Origin: an uncultured Anaerolineae bacterium
GTDB taxonomy: Bacteria; Chloroflexota; Anaerolineae; CG2-30-64-16
Length of the DNA stretch: 64,000 nt
Assembly: GCA_937124585.1 (NCBI GenBank)
Contig: CAKZKT010000119.1
Location: 1 to 64,000, forward strand
Reading direction: 5' to 3'
Part shown: in pieces, positions 43,916 to 54,993 of the stretch
Position numbering within the stretch: position 1 is the first letter of the stretch
Layout: each line of letters begins with the position of its first letter
The notes under the pieces: generated by a model
Databases searched by the model: none
What the model was told of the DNA's origin: nothing
The model's input: only the letters and a program-made list of their open reading frames with translations
Made by a program: the position numbers and the translations under genes

Positions 43916-45135
43916 GCAAGATCCTGGTGGCGGGCGTGCCGGCCGACGGCCGCACGGCGCTCAGCCCTGCGCTGCAAGAACGCATCGCCGCGGCCGATCT
44001 GCTGTGCGGCGCGGCGCGACTGCTGGCCGAATGGCCCGATTGTCGGGGCGAAAAGGTAGTGATCGGTGCCAACATCGCCCAGGTGATCATGCGGCTGGCC
44101 GGCCGGGGCGACGCGCAAGCGGTGGTGTTGGGCACGGGCGACCCGGGCCTGTTCGGCATCGCGGGCACGCTGGCGCGACATTTTCCTGCCGCAGAGCTGG
44201 AAGTCGTGCCGGCCGTGAGCTCGGTGCAGCTGGCATTCGCGCGCATCGCCGTGCCGTGGGATGATGCCATCATCGTCAGCGCGCACGGCCGGCCGTTGGC
44301 CGAGGCGTTGGGCTGGGCCAGGCGCGCGGCCAAACTCGTTGTTCTCACCGATGACACGAACACGCCGGCTGCCATCGCGGCCGCGTTGCTGCAACGCGGC
44401 GCGGCGGATTGCCGCGCGGTGGTGGCCGAGCGCCTGGGGTTCGCAGACGAGCGCATCACGGACACGCGGCTGGCGGCCCTGATCGGCCGTTCCTTCGCCG
44501 CGCCAAACCTCCTGTTGCTGCTGCGTGACGCCGACTGGCGACCGGAGCCGGCCTGCCTCTCGCGGCCCGACGATGCCTACGCGCATCGCCGCGGCCTGAT
44601 CACCAAACGCGACGTGCGCACGCTGAGCCTGGCCCGGCTGGCGCTGTCGGCTACCGATATCGCCTGGGACATCGGCGCGGGCAGCGGCGCCATGAGCATC
44701 GAGATGGCCGAACAGGCCTGGCGCGGCCACGTCTACGCGGTGGAGCGCGATCTCGAGTGTGCCGGCTTCGTGCGCGAGAACTGCGCGCGCTACAGCGCCG
44801 ACAACGTCACGCTCGTCGAGGGCCATGCGCCGGAAGCGCTGGCCGGACTGCCTGCGGCCGACGCGGTTTTCATCGGCGGCACAGGCGGCGCGCTGGCGCC
44901 GATCCTGGCACATGTGACCGCAGCGGGCCGGCCCGCCTGTCGGCTGGTGCTGAACCTGGCGACCATCGAGCATTTGGCCCAGGCACAGGCGACATTGCGC
45001 GACCTGGGCTGGTCGTGCGCGACCGTGCAGGTCAACCTGGCCCATGCGGAGCCCATCGCTGGCCTGACGCGGCTGGCGCCAGCCAACCCCGTGTTCATCG
45101 TGTCGGCAACGCGGCGTCAACGAGGTGCGACATGA
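43912..45135 (+). CDS. cbiET: Precorrin-6Y methyltransferase/decarboxylase, CbiE-CbiT fusion
   Basis: The protein has 407 residues. CbiE (about 1-205) has GTGDPGLFGIAGTLARHF and VVPAVSSVQLAFARI. CbiT (about 215-400) has GLITKRDVRTLSLARL and DIGAGSGAMSIEMA, the SAM motif, then VFIGGTGGALAPIL. The fusion (CobL/CbiET) methylates C5 and C15 and decarboxylates C12. AGGAGG precedes the start. Confidence 0.94.
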   Translation: MSKILVAGVPADGRTALSPALQERIAAADLLCGAARLLAEWPDCRGEKVVIGANIAQVIMRLAGRGDAQAVVLGTGDPGLFGIAGTLARHFPAAELEVVPAVSSVQLAFARIAVPWDDAIIVSAHGRPLAEALGWARRAAKLVVLTDDTNTPAAIAAALLQRGAADCRAVVAERLGFADERITDTRLAALIGRSFAAPNLLLLLRDADWRPEPACLSRPDDAYAHRRGLITKRDVRTLSLARLALSATDIAWDIGAGSGAMSIEMAEQAWRGHVYAVERDLECAGFVRENCARYSADNVTLVEGHAPEALAGLPAADAVFIGGTGGALAPILAHVTAAGRPACRLVLNLATIEHLAQAQATLRDLGWSCATVQVNLAHAEPIAGLTRLAPANPVFIVSATRRQRGAT

Positions 45136-45896
45136 CAACCCGATCATCTGTCTCGGGCAAGCTCTACGGCGTGGGGGTGGGGCCGGGCGACCCGGAACTG
45201 CTGACGCTGAAGGCGCTGCGCGTCATCCGTTCGGCCGATGTGCTTGCCGTCCCCATCGCCCGACCCGGCGAACAGGGCTACGCGTTCGAGCTGGCGGCCC
45301 CCTATCTGCGGTCGGGCCAGCGCGTGGAGCGGTTGCTCTTTCCCATGGCCGGCGACCTGGCGACGCGGCGCAGCCATCGCCGGGCCGCCGCCGAAGCCGT
45401 GCTGCGGCATGTGCGTGGGGGCAGCGTGGTGGCCTTTCTGACCGAAGGGGACCCGACGATCCACAGCACCTTCCTCTATGTGCTGGGCGAGATGCCGGCC
45501 GACACCCCGGTCGAGATCGTGCCGGGCGTCAGCGCCGTCACCGCGGCCGCGGCGCAGGCGGGCCTCCCTCTCGTGAACGGCGACCAGCGACTGGCGGTAT
45601 TGCCGGCGGCCTTCGAGGAGGATGAAGCCCGCTGGCAGAGCGTGCGGGCGATCCTGTCCACTTTCGACACGGTGGTCTTTCTCAAGGCGCACCGGATGCT
45701 CCCGCGGCTGCTCCCGCTGCTCGATGAACTGGGATTGACAGAGCAGGCGGTCTGGGTTGAGCGCGCCACCCATGCGACCGGCCGCGTGGTGCGCGATGTC
45801 CGTTCGCTCTGCTCGCCGGATAACGTCGGCGGCTTGCACTATCTCTCGCTGCTGATTGTGCGCCGGCCAGCCACGGAGAGGCCCGATGCGGATTGA
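45132..45896 (+). CDS. cbiL: Precorrin-2 C20-methyltransferase
   Basis: The protein has 254 residues. The CobI/CbiL signatures are GVGVGPGDPELLTLKALR, FLTEGDPTIHSTFLYV and EIVPGVSAVTAAAAQAGLPL. It methylates C20 of cobalt-precorrin-2, the first corrin-specific methylation. It overlaps cbiET by 4 bases and cbiA by 11 bases. Length is normal. Confidence 0.94.
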   Translation: MTTRSSVSGKLYGVGVGPGDPELLTLKALRVIRSADVLAVPIARPGEQGYAFELAAPYLRSGQRVERLLFPMAGDLATRRSHRRAAAEAVLRHVRGGSVVAFLTEGDPTIHSTFLYVLGEMPADTPVEIVPGVSAVTAAAAQAGLPLVNGDQRLAVLPAAFEEDEARWQSVRAILSTFDTVVFLKAHRMLPRLLPLLDELGLTEQAVWVERATHATGRVVRDVRSLCSPDNVGGLHYLSLLIVRRPATERPDAD

Positions 45897-47325
45897 CATC
45901 CCGCGCTTCATGATCGCAGCACCGGCCAGCGGCAGCGGCAAGACGACCATCGCCGTGGGCCTGATGGCCGCGCTGGCGGCCACGGAGGCGGTGCAGGGGT
46001 TCAAGGTCGGGCCGGACTACATTGACCCGATGTATCACACCGCCGCGACCGGCCGGCCGTCGCGCAACCTGGACACCTGGATGGCGCCGCCGGAAGCCGT
46101 CCTGGCTGCCTGTGCCAGGGCCCTGCGCGGGACCGAAATCGCTGTGATCGAAGGGGTGATGGGCCTGTTCGACGGCTTCGACGGCAAATCCGAGGCCGGC
46201 AGCAGCGCCGAGGTCGCCAGGCTGCTGGCCGCGCCGGTGATCCTGGTGCTGGACGTGAGCAAGATGGCGCGCAGCGCGGCCGCGATCGCGCTGGGATGTC
46301 GGCTGTTTGATCCCGCGCTGAACATCGCCGGCGTTATTTGCAATCGGGTCGCCGGCCCGGCCCACGCCGAGATGGTGAAGGATGCTCTGGCCGCGGTCGG
46401 CCTGCCCGTGCTGGGCTGCATCCCGAAGTCGGCAGCGCTGGCGGTGCCCGAACGACACCTGGGCCTGCACACGGCGGTCGAACGACAGGCCGAGGTCGAG
46501 ACGTTTCTGCGGGCTGCCGCCGCGCTCATGGCCGCCGAGGTAGACCTGGCTCGGCTGCGGGAGATTGCCCGCAGCGCGCCGACGCTGGAAATTCCACCTG
46601 ACCCCTTCACCTCCCCTCTCCTCGCAGGAGAGGGGCCGGGGGTGAGGTCGTTGTCCACCGTGGCGCAGGAGGCTCCCGTTCGCATCGCAGTGGCGCGAGA
46701 CGAGGCGTTCTGCTTCTACTATCAGGACAACCTGGATTTGCTCTCCCTCGCCGGCGCAGAGGTCGTGTTTTTCAGCCCGCTGCGGGACCCGGCCCTGCCG
46801 GCCGGCGTCAGCGGCATCTATCTGGGCGGCGGCTATCCGGAGCTGTACGCCGCGCAACTGGCGGCCAACCGGCCGTTGCGCCGGACGATTCGCGTCGCTG
46901 CTGCGGCCGGCATGCCCATTTACGCGGAGTGCGGCGGGCTGATGTATCTGACGGAGGGGATCGTGGACGGCTCCGGCGCGGTTCACCCGATGGTCGGCCT
47001 GGTGCCTGGCCGGTCGCGGCTGGCCGGCCGCCTGACCATGGGCTATCGCATCGTGACTGCGACGCAGGATTCGTTGCTGCTGCGGGCCGGCGAGCAAGTG
47101 CGCGGCCACGAGTTCCACTATTCGGAGTGGATAGACCGGCCTGCCGACGTGCCGTGGGCTTACCACATGGCCCCACGGCAGGGGAATGTGGCCCAGCCCG
47201 AAGGATATGCGCGAGACGGGCTGCTGGCCTCCTATGTTCATTTGCACTTCGGCGGCCGGCCGCAACTGGCGAATCGTTTTGTGGCCGCCTGCCGTCGCTG
47301 GCAGGCAGGTCAGGGCAATCTCTGA
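45886..47325 (+). CDS. cbiA: Cobyrinate a,c-diamide synthase with a repeat-coded insert
   Basis: The protein has 479 residues. The N-terminal domain has the P-loop IAAPASGSGKTTIAVGL and KVGPDYIDPMYH. The glutamine amidotransferase domain has YAECGGLMYL (catalytic Cys) and GHEFHYSEW. It amidates the a and c side chains. A segment of about 18 residues around 239-257 (DPFTSPLLAGEGPGVR), between the two domains, is encoded by a palindromic repeat. Homologues lack this. The insert keeps frame and lies in the linker, so function may be intact. Confidence 0.93.
   Translation: MRIDIPRFMIAAPASGSGKTTIAVGLMAALAATEAVQGFKVGPDYIDPMYHTAATGRPSRNLDTWMAPPEAVLAACARALRGTEIAVIEGVMGLFDGFDGKSEAGSSAEVARLLAAPVILVLDVSKMARSAAAIALGCRLFDPALNIAGVICNRVAGPAHAEMVKDALAAVGLPVLGCIPKSAALAVPERHLGLHTAVERQAEVETFLRAAAALMAAEVDLARLREIARSAPTLEIPPDPFTSPLLAGEGPGVRSLSTVAQEAPVRIAVARDEAFCFYYQDNLDLLSLAGAEVVFFSPLRDPALPAGVSGIYLGGGYPELYAAQLAANRPLRRTIRVAAAAGMPIYAECGGLMYLTEGIVDGSGAVHPMVGLVPGRSRLAGRLTMGYRIVTATQDSLLLRAGEQVRGHEFHYSEWIDRPADVPWAYHMAPRQGNVAQPEGYARDGLLASYVHLHFGGRPQLANRFVAACRRWQAGQGNL
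46598..46652. repeat. Palindromic repeat inserted in cbiA
   Basis: CCCCTCTCCT (46613-46622) pairs perfectly with AGGAGAGGGG (46626-46635) around a 3-base loop. The flanks ACCCCTTCACCTC and GGGGGTGAGGT extend the symmetry. A related imperfect copy lies at the 3' end of cobD (52274-52300). Confidence 0.85.
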
Positions 47326-47346
47326 ATTTAGCTTGAGGAGGTCCAC

Positions 47347-48111
47347 ATGCTACGAAAGGTTGTCGGTTTGCGTGCGTTTTGGCTGGCAGGCGCTTTGCTC
47401 CTGATCGGCAGTCGCGTCGCCTGGGCCGGCGCGTCTTCTGCGCCGCAGGCGATGCACATCATGGAGGGGTTCCTGCCCCCGTTCTGGGCCGCGCTCTGGT
47501 TCGCGGTGGCCATCCCGTTCTGGGTGCTCGGCTTCGCACGCATCCGCCGGCTGGTGGCCGCGAAACCGGAGATCCGGCTCCTGTTGGGCCTGGCCGGCGC
47601 GTTCACCTTTGTGCTGAGCGCGCTGAAAATCCCCAGCGTCACCGGCTCCAGTAGCCACCCGACGGGAACCGGGCTGGGCGCCATTTTGTTCGGGCCGCTG
47701 GAGATGGCCATCTTGGGGACGATCGCGCTGCTGTTTCAGGCGCTCCTGCTGGCGCACGGCGGCCTCACCACGCTGGGCGCCAATGCTGTCTCCATGGCGA
47801 TCGTCGGCCCTCTGGTCGCGTTCGGCATCTGGCGCAGCCTGCAGGGACGCCTGCCCCAGGGCTGGGTGGTCTTCCTGGCCGCGGCCCTGGCCGATCTGGT
47901 CACTTACGTCGTCACTTCGATCCAACTGGCACTGGCGTATCCCGACGCGGTCAGCGGTTTTCTGGCCGCGTTCGCCAAATTCGGCGCCATTTTCGCAGTC
48001 ACGCAGATCCCGCTGGCGATCAGCGAGGGTATCCTGACCGTGTTGATCTTCCAGGCTTTGCGCAGCTCCGCACCGGACGAGCTGCGATCGCTGGGTTTGC
48101 AGGGGGCTTGA
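47347..48111 (+). CDS. cbiM: Cobalt ECF transporter substrate-binding subunit CbiM
   Basis: The protein has 254 residues. After a hydrophobic leader ending at about residue 28, the mature protein begins with [16 protein letters not shown], whose N-terminal His-containing loop binds cobalt. The [18 protein letters not shown] stretch is the family hallmark. It forms an importer with CbiN, CbiQ and CbiO. AGGAGG precedes the start, 21 bases after cbiA. Confidence 0.94.
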   Translation: MLRKVVGLRAFWLAGALLLIGSRVAWAGASSAPQAMHIMEGFLPPFWAALWFAVAIPFWVLGFARIRRLVAAKPEIRLLLGLAGAFTFVLSALKIPSVTGSSSHPTGTGLGAILFGPLEMAILGTIALLFQALLLAHGGLTTLGANAVSMAIVGPLVAFGIWRSLQGRLPQGWVVFLAAALADLVTYVVTSIQLALAYPDAVSGFLAAFAKFGAIFAVTQIPLAISEGILTVLIFQALRSSAPDELRSLGLQGA

Positions 48112-48112
48112 C

Positions 48113-48418
48113 ATGACCACGACGACATCCACCGCGTCCAATCGTTGGATCACCGTGCTGCTCGTCGCCGCCGTGATCGTGCTGGCGGTTGTGCCGCTCG
48201 TTCTCCATCGTGAATCGGAGTTCGGCGGCGCCGACGCCGCGGCCGAGGAGGCCATCACCGAAATTGCGCCGGATTATGCCCCATGGTTCAGCCCGATCTG
48301 GGAGCCGCCGGGCGGCGAGACGGAGAGCTTGCTTTTCGCGCTCCAGGCGGCAATCGGCGCCGGCTTCATCGGCTATTTCTTCGGCCTGAAACGCGGGCAG
48401 CGCACCCGCAGCAAATAG
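48113..48418 (+). CDS. cbiN: Cobalt transporter accessory subunit CbiN
   Basis: The protein has 101 residues. Two hydrophobic helices (about 13-31 and 73-90) flank a periplasmic loop with EFGGADAAAEEAI and PDYAPWFSPIWEPPGGETESLLFALQA, the CbiN pattern. It assists cobalt loading of CbiM. It follows cbiM by 1 base and precedes cbiQ by 1 base. Confidence 0.93.
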   Translation: MTTTTSTASNRWITVLLVAAVIVLAVVPLVLHRESEFGGADAAAEEAITEIAPDYAPWFSPIWEPPGGETESLLFALQAAIGAGFIGYFFGLKRGQRTRSK

Positions 48419-48419
48419 C

Positions 48420-49166
48420 ATGGACTGGATTGACCGCTACGCGTACAGCAACCGCCTGCGCTTCATCCACCCTGGCCAGAAAGCAGGACTGGCGCTGCTC
48501 GCCATCATCCTGTGCCTGGCGCTGAATCGGCCCGCGGTCGGCGTGCTGACCACAGGCTGGATGCTGATGTTGGGCGTGATCTGGGCGCGAGTGCCGTTGC
48601 GGGTCCTCGGCGCTGCTGTGCTGGTAGAGGGCTTCTTGCTGGCTTGGGCAGTTGTCGGCGTAGCGGTCAGTGTGCAGCCGGGGAGCGGCGGCTGGCCGCT
48701 GTCGTTTGCGATCACGTCGCAGTCATGCGCGACTGCGTTCAACCTGCTGACGCGTGCCCTGGGCTGTACGAGCGCGATGGCGTTCCTGGCGTTCACGACC
48801 CCTGTAGTTGACTTGCTCGACCTGGGCCGCATGCTGGGGATGCCGCCGCTCTTGCTCGATCTGGCGCTGCTGATCTACCGCTTCACTTTTGCGTTGCTGG
48901 AAAGCCTGGAGCACATGGTGACCGCCCAGCAGGTCCGCCTGGGCTACGCCGATTTCCGCCACGGCATGAACAGCGCGGCGCTGGTGGCATCGCGGCTGTT
49001 CATCGAGACGTATCAGCGCACTCGACGCCTGCAGGTCGCGTTGGAAGGCCGCGGCTATGCGGGCGACCTGCGCGTGCTGCCGGGCGAATACCGGCGGAGC
49101 TGGTCGGTGTGGCTCCTGGCGGCCGCTTTGGCGTCCAGCCTCCTGGCGGCGTGGGGGTGGGTGTGA
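48420..49166 (+). CDS. cbiQ: Cobalt ECF transporter membrane subunit CbiQ
   Basis: The protein has 248 residues with about five membrane helices. It begins DWIDRYAYSNRL, typical of CbiQ. The coupling motif is seen as LEGRGYAGDLRVLPGEY, with an earlier AQQVRLGYADFRHG. This T-component links CbiM to the ATPase. Its stop overlaps the GTG start of cbiO. Confidence 0.93.
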   Translation: MDWIDRYAYSNRLRFIHPGQKAGLALLAIILCLALNRPAVGVLTTGWMLMLGVIWARVPLRVLGAAVLVEGFLLAWAVVGVAVSVQPGSGGWPLSFAITSQSCATAFNLLTRALGCTSAMAFLAFTTPVVDLLDLGRMLGMPPLLLDLALLIYRFTFALLESLEHMVTAQQVRLGYADFRHGMNSAALVASRLFIETYQRTRRLQVALEGRGYAGDLRVLPGEYRRSWSVWLLAAALASSLLAAWGWV

Positions 49167-49927
49167 CACCGATCCTGGCATTGCGCGATGTCACCTATTG
49201 CTATCCGGGCAACGCAACAGCGGCGCTGAATGGGGTCAATCTGGAATTTGCAGCCGGTCAGCGCGTGGCCTTGATCGGTCGCAATGGCTCGGGCAAGTCC
49301 ACGCTGATCTTGCACTGCAACGGCATTCTGCGGCCACAGGAGGGATCGGTTTGGCTGGCAGGCGAACGCGTCGCTTACGACCGTCGCAGCCTGCTGCGCC
49401 TGCGTCAGCAGGTGGGCGTCGTGCTGCAAAACCCGGACGAGCAGCTCTTTTCTGCCAGCGTGCGGCAGGACATCAGCTTCGGGCCGCTGAACCTGGGCCT
49501 GGACGAGGCGAGCGCCCGTGAGCGGGTGGCCGAAGCGGCCGAGCTGTGCGACGTGACGCATCTGCTCGATCGGCCCACGCACGCCCTCAGCGGCGGCGAG
49601 AAGGCACGCGTGGCGCTGGCCGGCATCCTGGCCATGCGGCCGCAGGTGCTGGTGGTGGACGAAATCACCGGCGGGCTGGATCCCTGGATGCAGATCCAGG
49701 TCTTCGCGATCTTCGACCGGCTGCGACAGCAGGGCAAGACGGTGGTGCTTGCCACCCACGACCTGACCATCGCTCGGACATGGGCTGATATCGTCGTCGT
49801 CATGCAGGCCGGCCGCGTGCTGGCAGTCACACCGCCTGCGCGCCTGTTCGGAGATCGGGATTTGTTGGCCGCGACCGGTGTGAGCGAGGCGCTCATCCGG
49901 AGACGGGATGCCGATGATCGCAAATGA
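49163..49927 (+). CDS. cbiO: Cobalt ECF transporter ATPase CbiO
   Basis: The protein has 254 residues from the GTG at 49163, which overlaps the cbiQ stop as GTGA. Walker A is GRNGSGKST, the Q-loop has VLQNPDEQLFSASVRQDISFGPLN, the signature is LSGGEKAR, and Walker B ends VVDEITGGLD. The H-loop is ATHDL. The FGPLNLGL element is typical of CbiO. It powers cobalt uptake. It overlaps cbiB by 4 bases. Confidence 0.94.
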   Translation: MTPILALRDVTYCYPGNATAALNGVNLEFAAGQRVALIGRNGSGKSTLILHCNGILRPQEGSVWLAGERVAYDRRSLLRLRQQVGVVLQNPDEQLFSASVRQDISFGPLNLGLDEASARERVAEAAELCDVTHLLDRPTHALSGGEKARVALAGILAMRPQVLVVDEITGGLDPWMQIQVFAIFDRLRQQGKTVVLATHDLTIARTWADIVVVMQAGRVLAVTPPARLFGDRDLLAATGVSEALIRRRDADDRK

Positions 49928-50901
49928 ACACGGGTAACTGCAAGGTGTACACCAGGGACATCCTCATACCGCTGTTGGCCTATCTTCTCGATGGCTTCCT
50001 CGGCGACCCGCCCAACCGCTGGCATCCGGTAGCCTGGCAGGGCCAGTTTCTGGCGCGCGTCGAACACGCTGCGCCGCGGGGGGACACCGTTCGCTTCGTC
50101 TGGGGCATGGAGACGCTGGCGGCCGGAATGGGCTTGAGCGCGGCCGTCGCGTGGGGCGCAATGCGGCTGGCCCGAGCTCTGCCGTGGCCACTGCGCCTGC
50201 TGTTCGAGGCCGGGCTGCTCAAGCTGGCGCTGGCGGCCCACGGCCTCGATCGGGCTGCCGGCCAGGTAGAAGCCGCGCTGCGCCGCGACGACGTGCCGGA
50301 GGCACGGCGTCTGCTGAGCTGGCACCTGGTGAGCCGCGACACGGCCGACCTGAGCGCTGAAGAGGTCGCGGGCGCGGCTGTGGAGTCGGTGGCCGAGAAC
50401 CTGACCGATGCTTTCGTCGCGCCGCTGGCCGCGTATGCCCTGGTCGGGCTGCCGGGCGTCTGGGCCTATCGTTTCTGCCAGACCGCCGATAGCATGTGGG
50501 GCTACCATGATTCGCAGCACGAATGGCTGGGCAAACCAGCCGCGCGGCTCGACGACGCGCTCAACTGGCTGCCGGCCCGGCTCGCTGCCGGCCTGTTGAC
50601 GGCCGCGACATGGCTGGTCGCCGGCCCGGCGGCGGCCGCCAACGCCTGGCGCACGCGACGCAGGGAGGCGCGTCGCACCGCCAGCCCCAACGCGGGCCAG
50701 ACGATGGCAACCATGGCCGGCGCGCTGGGCGTCACGCTGACCAAACGCGGACACTATGCCCTGAACGGCGGAGATGCGGCCATCACCCCCGATGTGCTGG
50801 CCCGTGGCCGGCGCATCGTGCGCCTGGCGGCCGGCCTGGCTGTGGCGATGGCAACGCTGGCGGCGGTGATCGTTGCCGCGTCAGATCGAGGTAGAACATG
50901 A
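49924..50901 (+). CDS. cbiB: Adenosylcobinamide-phosphate synthase CbiB
   Basis: The protein has 325 residues with several membrane helices. Family motifs are LLDGFLGDPPNRWHPVAWQG, LVSRDTADLSAEEVAGAAVESVAENLTD (quoted by position, about 139-166) and the SPNAGQTMATMAGALGV segment. It joins aminopropanol phosphate to adenosylcobyric acid. Its stop overlaps the cobD start as ATGA. The name cbiB avoids confusion with the aminotransferase-like cobD next to it. Confidence 0.93.
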   Translation: MNTGNCKVYTRDILIPLLAYLLDGFLGDPPNRWHPVAWQGQFLARVEHAAPRGDTVRFVWGMETLAAGMGLSAAVAWGAMRLARALPWPLRLLFEAGLLKLALAAHGLDRAAGQVEAALRRDDVPEARRLLSWHLVSRDTADLSAEEVAGAAVESVAENLTDAFVAPLAAYALVGLPGVWAYRFCQTADSMWGYHDSQHEWLGKPAARLDDALNWLPARLAAGLLTAATWLVAGPAAAANAWRTRRREARRTASPNAGQTMATMAGALGVTLTKRGHYALNGGDAAITPDVLARGRRIVRLAAGLAVAMATLAAVIVAASDRGRT

Positions 50902-52295
50902 ACCAGATGTGGCATCAAGCTACGACCCAAACCGGAGAGCGGCCAGACCGCCCTCTCGCATCATGCTCCTCCATGTCGAGCGTTTCCGTGGCCTCCGTGC
51001 CCTTCGTATCGCGCCCCTCCGTGGCCTCCGCGCCCTCCGTGTCGCGCGTTTCCGTGGCCTCCGTGCCCTCCGTGTCGAGCCCCTCCGTGGCCTCCGCGCC
51101 CTCCGTGTCGCGCGTTTCCGTGGCCTCCGTGCCTTCCGTGTCGTGCCCCTCCGTGTCGCGCGTTTCCGTGGCCTCCGTGCCCTCCGTGTCGTGCCCCTCC
51201 GTGTCGAGCGCCGGCGAACCCCACGGCGGCCCGGACGAGGCCGAGCTGGCCGCCCTCGGCCTGTGGCCAGAGGATGTGCTGGATTTCAGTGCCAGCACCA
51301 ACCCGTTCGGCCCGCCGCCCGGCGTGCGCGAGGCGCTGGCCGTGTGCGACATCACCCGCTATCCCGACCGCCGCGCGACCCGCCTGCGCGCGGCGTTGGC
51401 CGCGCACGAGAGCGTATCGGCTGATTGCGTGCTCGTCGGCGCTGGCGGGGCCGGGCTGATCTGGGCACTGGCGCAGGCGTGGCTGCGGCCCGGCGACACT
51501 GCGTTCGTCGTCGGTCCCACCTTCGGCGAATATGTGGCTGCTTCCCGCTTGATGCGGGCAACGGTGGTAGAGTGGCGGGGTTTCTGGCCTGTGGAAGTAG
51601 AGCGGCATCAGGCCGCCGCAAGCCAAAGGGAGGTGGCCCGGGCCATCGCTGCTGCGCGGCCGCGACTGATCTGGCTGTGCAACCCGAACAACCCGACCGG
51701 CGCGTATCTGGCGGCTGAGGAGGTCACCGCACTATTGCCGGCGGCGCCTGACGCGCTGTGGGTGCTCGATGAGGCGTATCGGCCCTTCGTCGTCGATCCG
51801 TGGCCCAGCACCCCGCTGATCGAGCACGGGAATGTCGTCCTGCTGCGCTCGCTGACCAAAGATTGCGCGCTGCCGGGGATCCGCCTGGGCTACCTGCTGG
51901 GGCCGGCCGATGTGATCGCCCGCGTCGCGACCGCGCAACCACCATGGAGCGTGAGCGCGCCGGCCATCGCCACAGGCCTCGCCGCGCTGCACAACTACGC
52001 CGCAGTGCGTGAGTCTCTGGCCGCGCTCCGCGCCGAGACCGCCTGGCTGCGCGCCGCGCTGCTCGACCGTGGCTGGCTCGTCCCGCCCTCGGCAACCAAT
52101 TTCCTGCTGATCAGAGTGGGAGACGCTGCTGCAGTGCGCCGTTGCCTGCTGATCGAACATCACATCCAGGTGCGCAACTGCGCGTCGTTCGGCCTGCCCG
52201 ATTTCATTCGCATCGGCGTGCGGACGCGCAGGGACAACGAACGGCTGTTGGCTGCGCTGGAGGACTTCACTCTCGACCCCTCTCCTGCCAGGTGA
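50898..52295 (+). CDS. cobD: Threonine-phosphate decarboxylase with a repeat-coded N-terminus
   Basis: The protein has 465 residues, about 100 more than usual. The PLP aminotransferase-fold core begins with [16 protein letters not shown] (about 107-122), and the catalytic Lys is in [15 protein letters not shown]. It makes aminopropanol phosphate. Residues 24-105 are Ser/Val/Pro/Ala-rich and encoded by tandem repeats (50968-51214). The final LDPSPAR and the stop lie in a second, palindromic repeat. The start overlaps the cbiB stop. The protein may start further downstream, but no other ATG or GTG has a clear site. Confidence 0.88.
   Translation: MNQMWHQATTQTGERPDRPLASCSSMSSVSVASVPFVSRPSVASAPSVSRVSVASVPSVSSPSVASAPSVSRVSVASVPSVSCPSVSRVSVASVPSVSCPSVSSAGEPHGGPDEAELAALGLWPEDVLDFSASTNPFGPPPGVREALAVCDITRYPDRRATRLRAALAAHESVSADCVLVGAGGAGLIWALAQAWLRPGDTAFVVGPTFGEYVAASRLMRATVVEWRGFWPVEVERHQAAASQREVARAIAAARPRLIWLCNPNNPTGAYLAAEEVTALLPAAPDALWVLDEAYRPFVVDPWPSTPLIEHGNVVLLRSLTKDCALPGIRLGYLLGPADVIARVATAQPPWSVSAPAIATGLAALHNYAAVRESLAALRAETAWLRAALLDRGWLVPPSATNFLLIRVGDAAAVRRCLLIEHHIQVRNCASFGLPDFIRIGVRTRRDNERLLAALEDFTLDPSPAR
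50968..51214. repeat. Tandem repeat coding the CobD N-terminus
   Basis: Blocks of GTTTCCGTGGCCTCCGTGCC and CCCTCCGTGTCG(A/C)GC alternate over about 250 bases. On the other strand they read as CACGGAGGCCACGGA-like units. Every unit is a multiple of three and has no stop in the cobD frame. The encoded protein is a low-complexity VSVASVPSV pattern. Confidence 0.9.
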
Positions 52296-52300
52296 GGGGA
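52274..52300. repeat. Palindromic fragment at the cobD 3' end
   Basis: CCCCTCTCC is followed after 6 bases by an imperfect complement (GTGAGGGG). The fragment resembles the insert in cbiA and contains the cobD stop codon. Confidence 0.65.
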
Positions 52301-52359
52301 GCTGTGTGCGTCTTCCTCACAGGCAGGGCGGGGATTGGAGCACAGGTGACGAGGATACT

Positions 52360-54079
<1,720 letters not shown>

Positions 54080-54099
<20 letters not shown>

Positions 54100-54955
54100 C
54101 CAGGCGACGGCGGTCAAAGTTGTCACCGTCCGTCTGCCCGGCACCTGCGGCGAATGGGTGCAGGGCACCCTGGATGGCGTGCCTTGTCTCGTGTCGTGCG
54201 CGATAGACTGGCACGCCCAGGCCACGGTGACAGCAGACGGTCGGGGCGTCTGGCATCTGCCCGCCGATGCGCCGAAGGCGGTTGCCGCCCTGCGTCTGGC
54301 GCTGGCGGCTCGTGACAGCACGGGAGCAAGCGGCGTGCTCAGGCTCAACAACCCGTTGCCGCGTGGTCGCGGCTATGCCTCGAGCACGGCCGATGTGGCC
54401 GGCACTATCTACGCCGTAGGCCAGGCCGTGGGCTGGCCTTTCACCCCGGCCGAGGTCGCGCAGCTGGCCGTGCAGGTGGAACCGAGCGACAGCACGATCT
54501 TTCCGACGCTCACCCTGTTCGCGCATCGGGACGCCAGCTTTTATCGGCCGCTCCCGCCGCTGCCACCGCTGGCGGTGGTCGTCCTCGATCCGGGTGGCAC
54601 AGTGGACACGCTGGCATTCAACGCGGTGGATCACTCGGCTGTGCTGCATCGGGCAGCCGCTGCGCATCGCGATGCGTTCGCCCGGTTTGAGGCCGGCCTG
54701 GCTGCCGGCGACGTCGTCGAGATCGCGCGGGCAGCCACGGCCAGCGCGGTCATCCACCAGGCGATCCTGCCCGATCCCCTGGTGGACGCTGCGCTCGCTG
54801 CCCATCTCAGTCTGGGCGCGCTGGGCATCTGCCGGGCACACAGTGGCACATTGGTGGGCCTGCTCTGTCGGCCGGAAGCGGCCGATGAGGTGGCGCAACG
54901 GGCGCGGCTACATTTTCGAGACACAACGGTGCGCGTGCACCATTGCCTGGGCTGA
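54080..54955 (+). CDS. pduX: L-threonine kinase, PduX-like
   Basis: The protein has 291 residues of the GHMP kinase family. The ATP-binding motif [15 protein letters not shown] is at about 93-107. It begins with [17 protein letters not shown], typical of PduX, and the C-terminal [10 protein letters not shown] helps close the site. It makes threonine phosphate for CobD. It overlaps the cbiP end by 20 bases. Its presence next to cobD supports a pathway from threonine to aminopropanol phosphate. Confidence 0.88.
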
Positions 54956-54993
54956 AGATGGCCCACACATATCTTTCAAACCGAGGAGAAACT

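Noticed and set aside
43513-45147. 544-residue minus-strand frame opposite cbiD and cbiET
   Set aside because: No recognisable domain is seen; both plus-strand genes are well supported with overlapping starts and stops.
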